Positions 24,893 to 33,960 of a DNA stretch of 64,000 bases are shown in pieces. Under the pieces are notes generated by a model, which was not told the origin of the DNA, did no database searches, and worked only from the letters and a program-made list of their open reading frames with translations. How positions within the stretch are numbered: the stretch's first letter is position 1; every line of letters begins with the position of its first letter. The position numbers and the translations under genes were made by a program. This DNA comes from Lentisphaerota bacterium. Lineage in GTDB: Bacteria; Verrucomicrobiota; Lentisphaeria; Victivallales; Victivallaceae. The stretch is taken from the NCBI GenBank assembly GCA_015061625.1, contig SUWG01000010.1, forward strand, positions 37,520 through 101,519, in the 5' to 3' direction.

Positions 24893-25981
24893 TTACTGCT
24901 GCCGGAGTGCTTCCAACTGCTGTTCGCAGTTTATCTGCAATATCTGATCGAGGATCAATCCGAATTCCCCTTGCATTACTTTGGGCAGATCAAAGGATGA
25001 AACATTGTAGCGGTGATCTGTGACCCGGTTTTGGGGGAAGTTGTAAGTGCGGATTCTTTCACTGCGGTCGCCGGTGCCGACTTGAGAACGTTTGTCGGCG
25101 GCAAGTTTTTCCTGTTCCTGCTGTTGTTTGTGTTCCAACAGTCGGGCATAGAGGATGCGCAATGCGATCTCTTTGTTGCGGTGCTGGGATTTTTCCTGCT
25201 GACTGGCAACTGATAAGCCGCTGGGGATATGGGTCACCCGGACTGCTGAATCGGTGGTGTTAACGCACTGACCTCCGGGGCCGCTGGAGCGGAACACATC
25301 GAAACGCAGTTCTTCCGGTTTGATATTCAACTCCACCGCTTCGGCTTCCGGCATGACAGCAACGGTAACGGTGGATGTGTGGATTCTGCCGCCGGCCTCG
25401 GTGGTGGGGACCCGCTGTACCCGGTGAACTCCGCTTTCAAATTTCATTTTGCTGTAAACATCACATCCGGAAAGCGAAAAGGAGACATCTTTCACGCCGC
25501 CGAGGTCGGTATCGGTCTGATCAAGGATCTCTACTTTCCAATTCTGGGATTCGGCGAAGTGCATATATGCCCGGAAAAGTTCTCCGGCAAAAAGAGCCGC
25601 TTCATCTCCTCCGGCGGCCGGTTTGATGCCGACGATGATATTTTTTGCATCGTTGGGATCCGGCGGCAGCAGAGAAAGTTGCACCCGGTTTGCCAATGTG
25701 CCGCACTCTGCCTGCAGAGAAGTTATTTCATCATCCAGCAAAGCGCGCATTTCGGCATCGGCTTCCTGTAAGAGCAGTTCTTTATCGGCGGCGATGGTAT
25801 CCAGATTATTTTCCCAACGGTCAAAATCGCTGAAAAGCGCAGTCAATTTACTCAACTCCTGACTCAATTTGCGGAAATTATTCATATCGTTGAAAATTTC
25901 CGGGGATGCGAGCAGATCCTCCAATTCCTTTGCCCGGGAACGGAGTTTATCTATATGGTTTGCAATATCAGCCGGAGTCAT
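24893..25981 (-). CDS. prfA: Peptide chain release factor 1
   Basis: RF1 reads UAA and UAG stop codons and releases the nascent chain. The 362-residue protein has the RF1-type tripeptide region RVPTTEAGGRIHTS (the PxT determinant) near residues 186-200, and the catalytic GGQ in SSGPGGQCVNTTDSAV near residue 233. The N-terminal helical domain and C-terminal NFPQNRVTDHR segment are complete. Its start is only about 10 bases after the terminator T-run of rpmE and has no evident ribosome-binding site. Confidence 0.96.
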   Translation of the reverse strand: MTPADIANHIDKLRSRAKELEDLLASPEIFNDMNNFRKLSQELSKLTALFSDFDRWENNLDTIAADKELLLQEADAEMRALLDDEITSLQAECGTLANRVQLSLLPPDPNDAKNIIVGIKPAAGGDEAALFAGELFRAYMHFAESQNWKVEILDQTDTDLGGVKDVSFSLSGCDVYSKMKFESGVHRVQRVPTTEAGGRIHTSTVTVAVMPEAEAVELNIKPEELRFDVFRSSGPGGQCVNTTDSAVRVTHIPSGLSVASQQEKSQHRNKEIALRILYARLLEHKQQQEQEKLAADKRSQVGTGDRSERIRTYNFPQNRVTDHRYNVSSFDLPKVMQGEFGLILDQILQINCEQQLEALRQQ

Positions 25982-25992
25982 GATAAACGGTC

Positions 25993-26022
25993 AAAAAAAG
26001 GCTTGCCGGATTCCGGCAAGCC
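25993..26022 (-). terminator. rpmE terminator immediately before prfA
   Basis: On the minus strand GGCTTGCCGG and CCGGCAAGCC (26022-26013 with 26009-26000) form a 10-bp stem with a three-base loop followed by seven Ts (25999-25993). The prfA ATG begins 12 bases later. Confidence 0.85.
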
Positions 26023-26042
26023 GATGATTTGTATAAGCCGTA

Positions 26043-26243
26043 TTACGCTTTTTTGTAGCGACGGTTGAATTTATCGATACGACCGGCGGTATCGACGAAT
26101 TTCTGTTTGCCGGTGAAAAACGGGTGGCATTTGGCGCAGATACCGACTTTGTACTCTTTACGGGTGGATTTGATGGTCCAAGTCGCACCGCAAGCGCAAG
26201 TCACGACGGCATCGCCGTAAGCGGGATGGATGTCTTTTTTCAT
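26043..26243 (-). CDS. rpmE: Large ribosomal subunit protein bL31, zinc form
   Basis: The 66-residue protein begins [19 protein letters not shown] and has the four-cysteine set CACG...CAKC of the zinc-binding (C+) form of bL31, plus the [18 protein letters not shown] segment of the family. It is a structural protein of the 50S subunit; the C+ form is the one displaced by a C- paralogue in zinc-poor conditions in some bacteria. It has its own promoter at 26296-26323, and a terminator separates it from prfA. Confidence 0.96.
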   Translation of the reverse strand: MKKDIHPAYGDAVVTCACGATWTIKSTRKEYKVGICAKCHPFFTGKQKFVDTAGRIDKFNRRYKKA

Positions 26244-26295
26244 TGTTTATCTCTCTTTATGTTAAAAAAATTGTTTGTCAATATGTCAAGATAAG

Positions 26296-26323
26296 AATAT
26301 ACACCACTTTTTTATATTTTCAA
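26296..26323 (-). promoter_or_regulatory. rpmE promoter
   Basis: On the minus strand, TTGAAA (26323-26318) and TATATT (26301-26296) are 16 bases apart, giving a leader of about 45 bases. Confidence 0.6.
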
Positions 26324-26328
26324 GCGCA

Positions 26329-27297
26329 TCAGCACTTTTTTCTTAATATTTCTTGAGCGACATCGTCAATGATCTGCTCAAGCGGGTGTTCCGGATGCCA
26401 ATTTACCAGAGAACAGAGTTTTTCGGTGGAAGGTTTGCGGCGGCGCATATCCTCGAATCCTTTGGAATAAGCCTTGTCATAAGGGATGTATTCCAGCGTG
26501 GAAGCACTGTTGAGACGGCTGATGACCAATTTTGCCAATTCGGTGATCGTGATCAGACGGTCACTGCCGATATTGTAAATATTGCCGATACTGCGGTCGT
26601 CATCCAAAAGCAGCAGCAGCGCACGCACCACGTCGGCAACATGGCAGAAACAGCGGGATTGGCCGCCGTCGCCGTAGATGCGCAAAGGTTTGTTTTCCAG
26701 CGCATTGGCCACGAAACGGGGTACGACCATGCCGTATTTACCGGTTTGTCTGGGACCGACCGTATTGAAAAAGCGCACTACTGTACCTCGCAAACCGGTG
26801 GCTTGATGGTAGGCCATCAGATAGAATTCATCTAAAAGTTTACTGCAGGCGTAACTCCAGCGGGAGTGATAGGGGGAACCGATCAGCAGATCGTCGCTTT
26901 CACAGAAAAATTCATTGTCAGATTTGCCGTAAACTTCGCTGGTTGAAGCGATAAACAACCGTTTGTCAAATTCAGATGCCGCCTTGACCACATGGGCCGA
27001 GCCATCGATATTGGTCTGGATCGTGTGAACAGGATCATTGACGACCAGTTCCACGCCGACAGCGGCGGCCAGATGGAATACCACATCGGCATTGCGGATA
27101 AGTTCCCGGAGTTTTTCCGGTTCTCCGGCGATATCCATTTCGACGACGGTGGCAGATTTGCCATTTACCGGAAACAGGTTATCCCGTGAACCGGTGGAAA
27201 AGTTATCGGCCACCACCACTTCGTCGCCCCGTTTGAGCAAGGCTTCGGTCAGATGACCGCCAATGAATCCGGCTCCGCCGGTAATCAGTATTTTCAT
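26329..27297 (-). CDS. NAD-dependent nucleotide-sugar epimerase/dehydratase
   Basis: This 322-residue extended short-chain dehydrogenase has the N-terminal NAD motif GGAGFIGGHL (residues 7-16), VVADNFSTGS for ribose binding, ASTSEVYGKSD near 117-127, and the catalytic Tyr-x3-Lys as YACSKLLDE near 149-157. The RFFNTVGPRQTGKYGMVVPRF segment is typical of UDP-glucose 4-epimerase and UDP-glucuronate decarboxylase relatives. It supplies an activated sugar for envelope glycans, most likely; the exact reaction is not resolved. Its ATG overlaps the upstream pssA stop by four bases. Confidence 0.85.
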   Translation of the reverse strand: MKILITGGAGFIGGHLTEALLKRGDEVVVADNFSTGSRDNLFPVNGKSATVVEMDIAGEPEKLRELIRNADVVFHLAAAVGVELVVNDPVHTIQTNIDGSAHVVKAASEFDKRLFIASTSEVYGKSDNEFFCESDDLLIGSPYHSRWSYACSKLLDEFYLMAYHQATGLRGTVVRFFNTVGPRQTGKYGMVVPRFVANALENKPLRIYGDGGQSRCFCHVADVVRALLLLLDDDRSIGNIYNIGSDRLITITELAKLVISRLNSASTLEYIPYDKAYSKGFEDMRRRKPSTEKLCSLVNWHPEHPLEQIIDDVAQEILRKKC

Positions 27298-28139
27298 TTG
27301 CTTTCGACCTCCGCCGGTTGTTTTTTACGGTAGATTTTTTCAAAAAGCAACATTACCGGGCCGGAGCAGATATATGCCAGAGTCAGGAACGTCAATCCGT
27401 TGACCCGGAAACAGACGATTACCGCCAGCATAAGCACGACCAGCGGCAGTTTTTTGCGGTTGCGGCGAATCGACATCAGCCACTTGCCGGCATGGATATA
27501 GGGGATGGTGCTATTCATCAACAGTCCGAGGATCGCCGCATAAGCGGGCAGTACCCATGCCGCAATATACAACGCTTTGGCAGATAATCCGCTGTTGGCA
27601 TCCAGGAAGAATACCGCCACGCAGATCGCTGCAGCACCGCCGGGGGAGGGCAGTCCGGAAAAGTTATCGGAACTTTTTACTTTAGTCGTGGCATTGACAT
27701 TGTAAGTTGCCAGCCGCAATGCCGCTCCGCCGATATATACTGAACAGAACAGATAGACGTAAATATGCTGCCACAAATTCATATCCCAGTTGAAAAAGCA
27801 TTTGGAGGCCGCCGCGACCATCACCGCCGGAGTCACTCCGAATGTGACCATGTCGGAAAGGGAATCCATCTGGATTCCGTGAAGACTTACGGCATTGAGC
27901 AATCTGGCGGCAAAGCCGTCAAAAACATCGAAGATCATTGCCGAAAAGATCATTGCCGAACAGATGACAAATATCCGGATGGAACTTTCCACCGGAGTAG
28001 TTTCACTGATGGGCAGTAACAGCAAAATCGCCGCAAAACCGCACAACGAATTACAAATGGTCAGAAAATTGGGAATACTTTTGATCAATTTAGTCTGCTT
28101 CAGCAGGGTTTGAGAGGTCTTTTTCATAAATTTATTCAA
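27294..28139 (-). CDS. pssA: CDP-diacylglycerol-serine O-phosphatidyltransferase (PssA-like)
   Basis: The 281-residue membrane protein has the CDP-alcohol phosphotransferase signature D-G-x2-A-R-x8-G-x3-D-x3-D as DGFAARLL...GIQMDSLSD near residues 74-97, plus the IPNFLTICNSLCGF opening of PssA-type enzymes. About eight hydrophobic segments follow. It would make phosphatidylserine from CDP-diacylglycerol and serine, the precursor of phosphatidylethanolamine. The ATG at 28139 or a second one at 28127 may be used; no ribosome site decides. It is coupled to the downstream epimerase gene. Confidence 0.82.
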   Translation of the reverse strand: MNKFMKKTSQTLLKQTKLIKSIPNFLTICNSLCGFAAILLLLPISETTPVESSIRIFVICSAMIFSAMIFDVFDGFAARLLNAVSLHGIQMDSLSDMVTFGVTPAVMVAAASKCFFNWDMNLWQHIYVYLFCSVYIGGAALRLATYNVNATTKVKSSDNFSGLPSPGGAAAICVAVFFLDANSGLSAKALYIAAWVLPAYAAILGLLMNSTIPYIHAGKWLMSIRRNRKKLPLVVLMLAVIVCFRVNGLTFLTLAYICSGPVMLLFEKIYRKKQPAEVESK

Positions 28140-28171
28140 ATATGCTTGTATTATTTATCCGCTTATCATAT

Positions 28172-28200
28172 AATATAATCCGTCAAAGCGGATTTTACAA
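28172..28200 (-). promoter_or_regulatory. pssA promoter overlapping the upstream stop codon
   Basis: On the minus strand, TTGTAA (28200-28195) and TATATT (28177-28172) are 17 bases apart. The TAA in the -35 box is the stop codon of the DUF4105-like gene. Confidence 0.5.
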
Positions 28201-29226
28201 CTTGCCTTGAGATTTTCCTTGAATGAATGAACGGGATTTCAATGATTCAAAACTTTCTCCCGGCCGGTGACAGAGAACGTTCTGATCAAAAAGCAACCGG
28301 TCAAAAAATCCGTTGAGCAGACATCTGGCATCCCATTGCAGTTCCGGTCTGGCACTGCGCAATGCGGGCAGTAACGCGGTGATGCAGTTGGCTTTGATCA
28401 AATCGTAAAATTCCGGCTGGTGATAAAGGTCATGCACTTTACGGATGATACTGCTCAATGCCGCCCGGCACTCCTCCGGGGTGAAATTGGTATCAAAGAC
28501 ATACATATCTTCACCTCTCACCCGGCTTCTCAAATCCAGCAGATCGCCGGGGTCGCTCAAAATAAAGAGCAATTCCTGTTGTTTACATAAACAGGTAAAT
28601 GGTTGACGGTCAACGCCGAGCGGGGTGCGCGGCTCGACCGAAACGGTCAATTCTCTGCCGTCGGAAAATTTGAAATTGAGCATATTATGGGCGGCATAAC
28701 ACATCCCATCCCAGTAGACGCTGACAAATTGCATGGATTCAACCTGGGAAAGATCAAAGATCTCATTGACGAAAATATCCTCATAAGGGGCATCTTCATC
28801 GTAATTTTCCGGATAACGGTTTTGGCGCAGATTGATGACTTCAAAGCGGTTGTCATCCAGATACCTGATTTCCGGTTTGACGGCGAAAACCCGGCGGAAT
28901 TCCACATTTTTGAATTGTTCTTCCGGGGTGAGGGTGACGAAATATGCGATAAAGGCGGCTTCCATGATCATCAGGGCGGCGACCGGAGTTTTGCGTTTGA
29001 ATCCGGTGATTAGCAAAAGCAGGGTACACAGGGTGAATATCAGCATCGCCCATGCCGGCAGACGCAACACGACCGGCATGGCGGCCAGCATCCACAATGC
29101 GATCAGCAGCACCGCTGTTCTCAAGATGAACCAAAGAATGTTGCAAAGACATTTTACGGTACCGGCAATTACTTTATGCCGGAATTTGCCGGGATTTTCC
29201 CGATTCCAGAATTTATTCATGATCAA
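28195..29226 (-). CDS. Membrane protein with DUF4105/Lnb-like domain
   Basis: The 343-residue product has three N-terminal hydrophobic segments (about residues 20-110), then a soluble domain. That domain has EVINLRQNRYPENYDED, MLNFKFSDGRELTVSVEPRT near 185, a bulk of turn-rich sequence and LIKANCITALLPALR near 280. The NC-T motif and the SDGR-EPR pattern are those of DUF4105, the family whose best-known member is the N-terminal part of the lipoprotein acyl-transferring protein Lnb. The conserved cysteine suggests a thiol enzyme acting on the outer face of the inner membrane. It overlaps the lipase gene by 14 bases (8 if the second ATG, 29220, is used). Confidence 0.65.
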   Translation of the reverse strand: MIMNKFWNRENPGKFRHKVIAGTVKCLCNILWFILRTAVLLIALWMLAAMPVVLRLPAWAMLIFTLCTLLLLITGFKRKTPVAALMIMEAAFIAYFVTLTPEEQFKNVEFRRVFAVKPEIRYLDDNRFEVINLRQNRYPENYDEDAPYEDIFVNEIFDLSQVESMQFVSVYWDGMCYAAHNMLNFKFSDGRELTVSVEPRTPLGVDRQPFTCLCKQQELLFILSDPGDLLDLRSRVRGEDMYVFDTNFTPEECRAALSSIIRKVHDLYHQPEFYDLIKANCITALLPALRSARPELQWDARCLLNGFFDRLLFDQNVLCHRPGESFESLKSRSFIQGKSQGKL

Positions 29227-31060
29227 GTGTCCTGAGATGTTCTTTTAAGATACGTTTTATTTCCTGGATCGCCAGCGGGTTTTGTTGTACGCTGTGACCG
29301 GATTGAACGACGATTTCACTGACTGCGCCATCCAGATGACTGCTGGAATAAGGTACTACGCCGTCACTGCCGCCGGGGATGCCGCGCTGTTCTGTATTGC
29401 CGATGATCGAGTGATAAGGAATGGCGCAGATCGGCATCAGATTGAGCAATCTCAAAGCTGAACCGGTCGGCGAAAGGTTGTCGATGCCGGTGAATGTTCC
29501 CATCATCCGGTATTTTTGCGCCTCCGGCATATCGATCAGGCCGGAAATCAACTTGCGGTTGAATTCCAGCAGATAAGATGGTACTTCGATCATGGATGAT
29601 GCCGCTTGGGCAAACCAGCTCTGGGCCAATTCCGAGCCGCGGTGCGGCACTGCGATGAATATCACCCGTTTGACTGACAGCACCGGTTCAAAGATCATCA
29701 TGTTACGGAATTCTTCCGAAGCACTGTCCACGGCCTGCTGATAGATGTCTTCACCGATGAATCCGGCTAAAAGTTTGTCATCAGACCGGGAGATCATCAA
29801 CCGGGAGATCAGTCCGCCCATGGAGTGACCGATCAGGATCATCTGATCAAATTTGGTCAGATCCCGGCCATCGTGTTCCAGTCTGGCTCTTTCTGCGAGC
29901 AGGGCTTGCCGCAGATGCATGGCAGAGACGAAAATCGGGTTGCCGCTGGAGTAGGAAAAACCCATGAAGCGGTAATTTCTGCGTAATTCCGGATCGCTTT
30001 GCAGAGTATTGATCAATTGCAGCCAGGTGCGGATGTCGGAAAGCAGACCGTGAACCAGCACCACAGGGATCCGGTTGTCATTATGTGGTTCCAGATGATA
30101 CAGCCCGACCTGTCCGCTGGTCAATTCGATTTGAAAAGTTCTCTGCAAAAAGTCAAATGGCGGCGGATTTTTCACCATATATGCCAGCGGGGTGGAAAAG
30201 TCCTGTGCCAGCGGCACGGTAACTTCGCCGACCGTGACCTCATCGACCGACCGGGAATCCAGAAAATACAATCTGGCGGTCCGCCGGGAAGCATCATCGG
30301 GATCGTTTTCTATACGCATGGCCAAAGTGGCGGGAATGACCTGACCTTCGGCGAAGTTGGTTTCCGGTATGGCGTGATCTGCCAATTCGCATACCAGCGG
30401 CACCCCGATCCCGAATCGGCGGCTGTTGTGGGTCAGATTTACCGGGCGGTAGTCGGCACACAACTCAAAAGCGATGATGTGATCCTCCTTTACGGGCAGG
30501 GAAAACTTCGGCAATTCAAAGTGGATCTTCTGTCCTCCGGCGGCGGTCAATTCAAATGCTCCGGCGCGGTGCATATTGCGTTGTTTGAGGTAGGAAAATA
30601 ATTCGGTCAAAGCCAGATTGTAACATCTTACTGCGACGATGGCTTCCGGATCAAAAAGCAATGATGAACGGTTATCGATGGCGTATTGAAAATATTTCTG
30701 GGTGTAGATCAACGTGGTCAGATTATATTTGATCGCCGTATCCGGATCGTCCTGCATTCTGGCTGCCAGCAGTTGGGAAGTTTCGGCAATGGCGATGAAA
30801 AAGCGCGGGGTGGGTTCCATCTCGCACAATCTTTCCAGCTCGTTGATAAATTGCTGCGGCGAGGCTTCTATTTTGGAATAAAGCAGATGATTGCCCAGCA
30901 AATTGACCGTTTCGGCACTCAATGCTCCATTGAAAATGAAGGCATCCTCATAACTGATCCGGCCATCCGGGCCGACGTTCTGCAAGCCGACCCCATGCTG
31001 ACATCCGCAGAGCAGCATACAGGAGGCAACCAGAAAGATCCACCCGGTCAGACTTCTCAT
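29213..31060 (-). CDS. Lipoprotein alpha/beta hydrolase (lipase/esterase)
   Basis: The 615-residue protein begins MRSLTGWIFLVASCMLLCGCQ; the lipobox LCGC predicts lipidation at Cys20 and membrane attachment. An N-terminal alpha-helical region of about 170 residues, with no family recognised, precedes a beta-rich stretch. The C-terminal alpha/beta-hydrolase domain starts at IPVVLVHGLLSDIRTWLQL near 330, has its nucleophile Ser near 411 in LIGHSMGGLISRL, an aspartate in GGSDGVVPYSSSHL and a histidine in VQSGHSVQQN. This is the layout of lipase-class hydrolases acting on lipids in or near the membrane. It overlaps the permease gene by four bases. Confidence 0.82.
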   Translation of the reverse strand: MRSLTGWIFLVASCMLLCGCQHGVGLQNVGPDGRISYEDAFIFNGALSAETVNLLGNHLLYSKIEASPQQFINELERLCEMEPTPRFFIAIAETSQLLAARMQDDPDTAIKYNLTTLIYTQKYFQYAIDNRSSLLFDPEAIVAVRCYNLALTELFSYLKQRNMHRAGAFELTAAGGQKIHFELPKFSLPVKEDHIIAFELCADYRPVNLTHNSRRFGIGVPLVCELADHAIPETNFAEGQVIPATLAMRIENDPDDASRRTARLYFLDSRSVDEVTVGEVTVPLAQDFSTPLAYMVKNPPPFDFLQRTFQIELTSGQVGLYHLEPHNDNRIPVVLVHGLLSDIRTWLQLINTLQSDPELRRNYRFMGFSYSSGNPIFVSAMHLRQALLAERARLEHDGRDLTKFDQMILIGHSMGGLISRLMISRSDDKLLAGFIGEDIYQQAVDSASEEFRNMMIFEPVLSVKRVIFIAVPHRGSELAQSWFAQAASSMIEVPSYLLEFNRKLISGLIDMPEAQKYRMMGTFTGIDNLSPTGSALRLLNLMPICAIPYHSIIGNTEQRGIPGGSDGVVPYSSSHLDGAVSEIVVQSGHSVQQNPLAIQEIKRILKEHLRTLDHE

Positions 31061-32880
31061 TTCGGGGAATCTCCTGTCGAACCGCTTTGCTTCGCAGAAA
31101 AGCCGTGATATATCTGTGGAATGATATATTTGGCGACCGATGCCGCCGGCAGAGAGAAGATCATGCCGGGGATACCGGCGATGATCGCGCCGAGGATAAC
31201 GACGATGATGGTTTCCAGGGTGCTTAATCCCAGAGAATCACCGATCACGGCGGGATAAAGGATGAATTGTTCAACGATCCCGTTGTATATGAGATAACAG
31301 ATGATGATGGCGACCAGCATTTCTCCGGTGGCTCCGCCGACTGCGATCGTAACGAGCAAGGTAAGGCCGCATGAGATCACCGGGCCGAGGTAGGGCAGGG
31401 CGATCCCGCAACCGGCGATCAGGCCCAGCGGCAGGAAGAATGGCACACCGAGGAAGAAAAAGCAGGTGGTATACACCGTGGAATCGACCATGATCAAAGT
31501 GATGTAGCCTTTCAACCAGATGCGCAGCCGGTTCAGTATACTTTGGATGATCCGGCAGGTGTCTCTGATGAGCGATTCATCTGCTCCGGGCAGCCAGATA
31601 CCGTTGAAAAAGTTGCGGACGATGTACTCACTGCCGGATAATGTACCATCTTTTTGCGCCCTGAATTCGGCAAATTTGAAAAGGAAGAGCAAGGCGAAAA
31701 ATATGGTTAGTAAAATATCGCACAGAAACGACACCAGCGAGGAAAGCACATTGCTGGTCACCCCGAAAATACTTTGTCCGTTTTCATAGATCTTATTGAC
31801 CATCTGTTGACGGAATTCCGGATTTTTCAGAACTTGTCCCAGGCGGTCAAGACCATATTGGATAAACGGGATGGATTCAAAATTATCCCGCAATTTATTC
31901 AACACATATCCGGTACGGGTTTGTCCGTCACCGTTGTTGCTTGTCAACCTTTCTGCTTCCCATTGCTTGATGGATAGTTGCAGATCGTTCATGTAGTGAC
32001 CGGTCAGTTTGGAAAGGCCGAAAATTGCCGCTCCGGCGATTATCAATGCCGTAATCGAGGTGAGGATAACTGCCTGTCTTACGGTTTGCATCTCCTGTTT
32101 TTTCGCTTCGCTGGCTTTGTTTTCCGGTTGATCATCACTCTTTCTGGTCAGCAGTTGCGAAAGTTTTTTCAACGGGAACGTCAAGCCGGAAATCAATTTG
32201 ATGAGCAGAAATGCCAAACTTTTTTTACTGCGCAGACGTTTTTCGTAAAAACGCTCCATCGGCAGCAGGATGCAGGCCAGAAGCAGACCGAATATTACCG
32301 ACTGCAAATATTTGGCGGTCAGGAAAAATACGATGATGATGATCAGTGCGGCAATGATCCCCCGGCGGGAGTTATTCACCCGCTGTTTGCGCATTTCCTC
32401 TTCGGTCATTTTGCGGAGCAGATCCGAAAAATCGGCAGGTTCCATGCCGAGTTGCAAAGCGACATCTCTGACAAAACGGATATTGTCGGTGCTGCCGCCG
32501 AGGGCGGCGGTCAATGCGATCAGAAATTCTGCGGTGCGGATCGCCTTATCCGGAGCGGTTTCCAATACTGTTTTTACGGCGGAATCTTTATCCAGCGGAG
32601 TAAGGCCGGTCAATTCGGCGATATGGGTTTCGGCGATTTGGAGATTGAAATATTCTTCCAGCAATCTCCGGTAAACACCTTTACCATTTTCGTCGATCCG
32701 GCCGTTTTTGACCAGCAACGGATAAACCAGAGACCGGAAAGCCTGACGGAAACGTTCGACTTTTCCATGTTCCTGATTACCGAAGATTAACTCCGTAATG
32801 GCCGCAAATCTTTCCCGGAGGTTCCGGCTGGGATTCTGCCGGAATCCGAAAAATTGTTTTACCCGCTCCAGATGCAGCAT
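31057..32880 (-). CDS. AI-2E/PerM-family permease with TerB-like N-terminal domain
   Basis: The 607-residue protein begins with a soluble alpha-helical TerB-like domain (residues about 25-165, with FRSLVYPLLVKNGRIDENG). Then come two early membrane segments and the PerM core with about six more. The core ends IPGMIFSLPAASVAKYI, a segment seen in this family. Members export small molecules, including autoinducer 2, or act as Na+/H+ antiporters; the fused TerB-like domain is not part of the usual protein. It lies between purM and the lipase gene, coupled to the latter. Substrate unknown. Confidence 0.8.
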   Translation of the reverse strand: MLHLERVKQFFGFRQNPSRNLRERFAAITELIFGNQEHGKVERFRQAFRSLVYPLLVKNGRIDENGKGVYRRLLEEYFNLQIAETHIAELTGLTPLDKDSAVKTVLETAPDKAIRTAEFLIALTAALGGSTDNIRFVRDVALQLGMEPADFSDLLRKMTEEEMRKQRVNNSRRGIIAALIIIIVFFLTAKYLQSVIFGLLLACILLPMERFYEKRLRSKKSLAFLLIKLISGLTFPLKKLSQLLTRKSDDQPENKASEAKKQEMQTVRQAVILTSITALIIAGAAIFGLSKLTGHYMNDLQLSIKQWEAERLTSNNGDGQTRTGYVLNKLRDNFESIPFIQYGLDRLGQVLKNPEFRQQMVNKIYENGQSIFGVTSNVLSSLVSFLCDILLTIFFALLFLFKFAEFRAQKDGTLSGSEYIVRNFFNGIWLPGADESLIRDTCRIIQSILNRLRIWLKGYITLIMVDSTVYTTCFFFLGVPFFLPLGLIAGCGIALPYLGPVISCGLTLLVTIAVGGATGEMLVAIIICYLIYNGIVEQFILYPAVIGDSLGLSTLETIIVVILGAIIAGIPGMIFSLPAASVAKYIIPQIYHGFSAKQSGSTGDSPK

Positions 32881-32886
32881 TGTTGA

Positions 32887-33924
32887 TTATTCCGCAACTT
32901 CGACAGTTTTGTTTCCGGCAACGACTTCGCCGATGTGTTCAGCGGTGTAACCGTTGGCACGGATGATTTCCAGCGCGCGGGCTTCCGCTTCGGCCGGAAC
33001 GAACCAGACCATGCCGACGCCCATGTTGAAAACCCGGTATGCTTCGGTATGGCTGACGTTGCCTTCTTCGACCATCAGTTTGAAAATCGGCGGCACCGGC
33101 AATGCGGAGGGATCGAATTTGACCGACACATCAGCGGGCAGGATACGCGGTACATTATCATAGAGACCGCCGCCGGTGATGTGGGCGATACCATCGAGAG
33201 CCAGACCTTCATTCATCGCCTGACGGATGGCGGGATAGTAACAGATATGGGGGTGGAGCAATGCTTCACCGACGGTTTCGCCGAGGCTTTCCACATAGGT
33301 TTGAGCGGTATATTTGCCGCTGTCAAAGAGGATTTTGCGGGCGAGACTGAAGCCGTTGGTATGCGGCCCATTGGAAGCAATACCGATGGCGACATGACCC
33401 GGACGGATCTTTTCGCCGGTGATGATCTTGCTTTTTTCCACGATACCGGTGATGACACCGACCAGGTCGAAGTCGTTACCGTACATACCGGGCATTTCGG
33501 CGGTTTCGCCACCGAGAACGGCGCAACCGGCGGCTTTACAGGCTTTGGCGATGCCGCCGAGGACTTCCTCATAAAGCGGGGAACGCAATTTGCCGATGCC
33601 GATGTAATCGAGGAAGTAGACCGGTTCGGCACCCTGCACAGAAATATCGTTGATGCAGTGGTTGACGATATCCATACCGACTGTGTCATATTTTTCCATC
33701 ATTGCGGCGACCATCAATTTGGTACCGACACCGTCGATACTGGCGACCATGACCGGTTCTTTGTATTTGGTCAGATCGATCTGAAAGAGTCCGCCGAATC
33801 CGCCGATCGGGGTGAGCATTTCCGGGCGGCGGGTACTGCCGAGATCGGCTTTGACCCGGTCGAGCAGAGTGGTTGCCAAATCGATATCGACTCCGGCTGC
33901 CTTGTAAAGTTCGCTTTTTGCCAT
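32887..33924 (-). CDS. purM: Phosphoribosylformylglycinamidine cyclo-ligase
   Basis: PurM closes the imidazole ring in purine synthesis (FGAM + ATP to AIR). The 345-residue product has GGFGGLFQIDL near 43-53, SIDGVGTKLMVA near 64-75, DIVNHCINDISVQGAEPVYFLDYIG, GGETAEMPGMY near 138-148 and HITGGGLYDNVPRILP near 249-264, all PurM hallmarks. AAGGAACTG before the ATG at 33924 is its ribosome site. It follows uxaC by 36 bases in the purB operon. Confidence 0.96.
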   Translation of the reverse strand: MAKSELYKAAGVDIDLATTLLDRVKADLGSTRRPEMLTPIGGFGGLFQIDLTKYKEPVMVASIDGVGTKLMVAAMMEKYDTVGMDIVNHCINDISVQGAEPVYFLDYIGIGKLRSPLYEEVLGGIAKACKAAGCAVLGGETAEMPGMYGNDFDLVGVITGIVEKSKIITGEKIRPGHVAIGIASNGPHTNGFSLARKILFDSGKYTAQTYVESLGETVGEALLHPHICYYPAIRQAMNEGLALDGIAHITGGGLYDNVPRILPADVSVKFDPSALPVPPIFKLMVEEGNVSHTEAYRVFNMGVGMVWFVPAEAEARALEIIRANGYTAEHIGEVVAGNKTVEVAE

Positions 33925-33960
33925 AGAATAACAGTTCCTTATGTATAAGTTGATTACAAA

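Noticed and set aside
32935..33948. 337-codon open frame opposite purM
   Set aside because: It is the antisense of purM, which has all family motifs.
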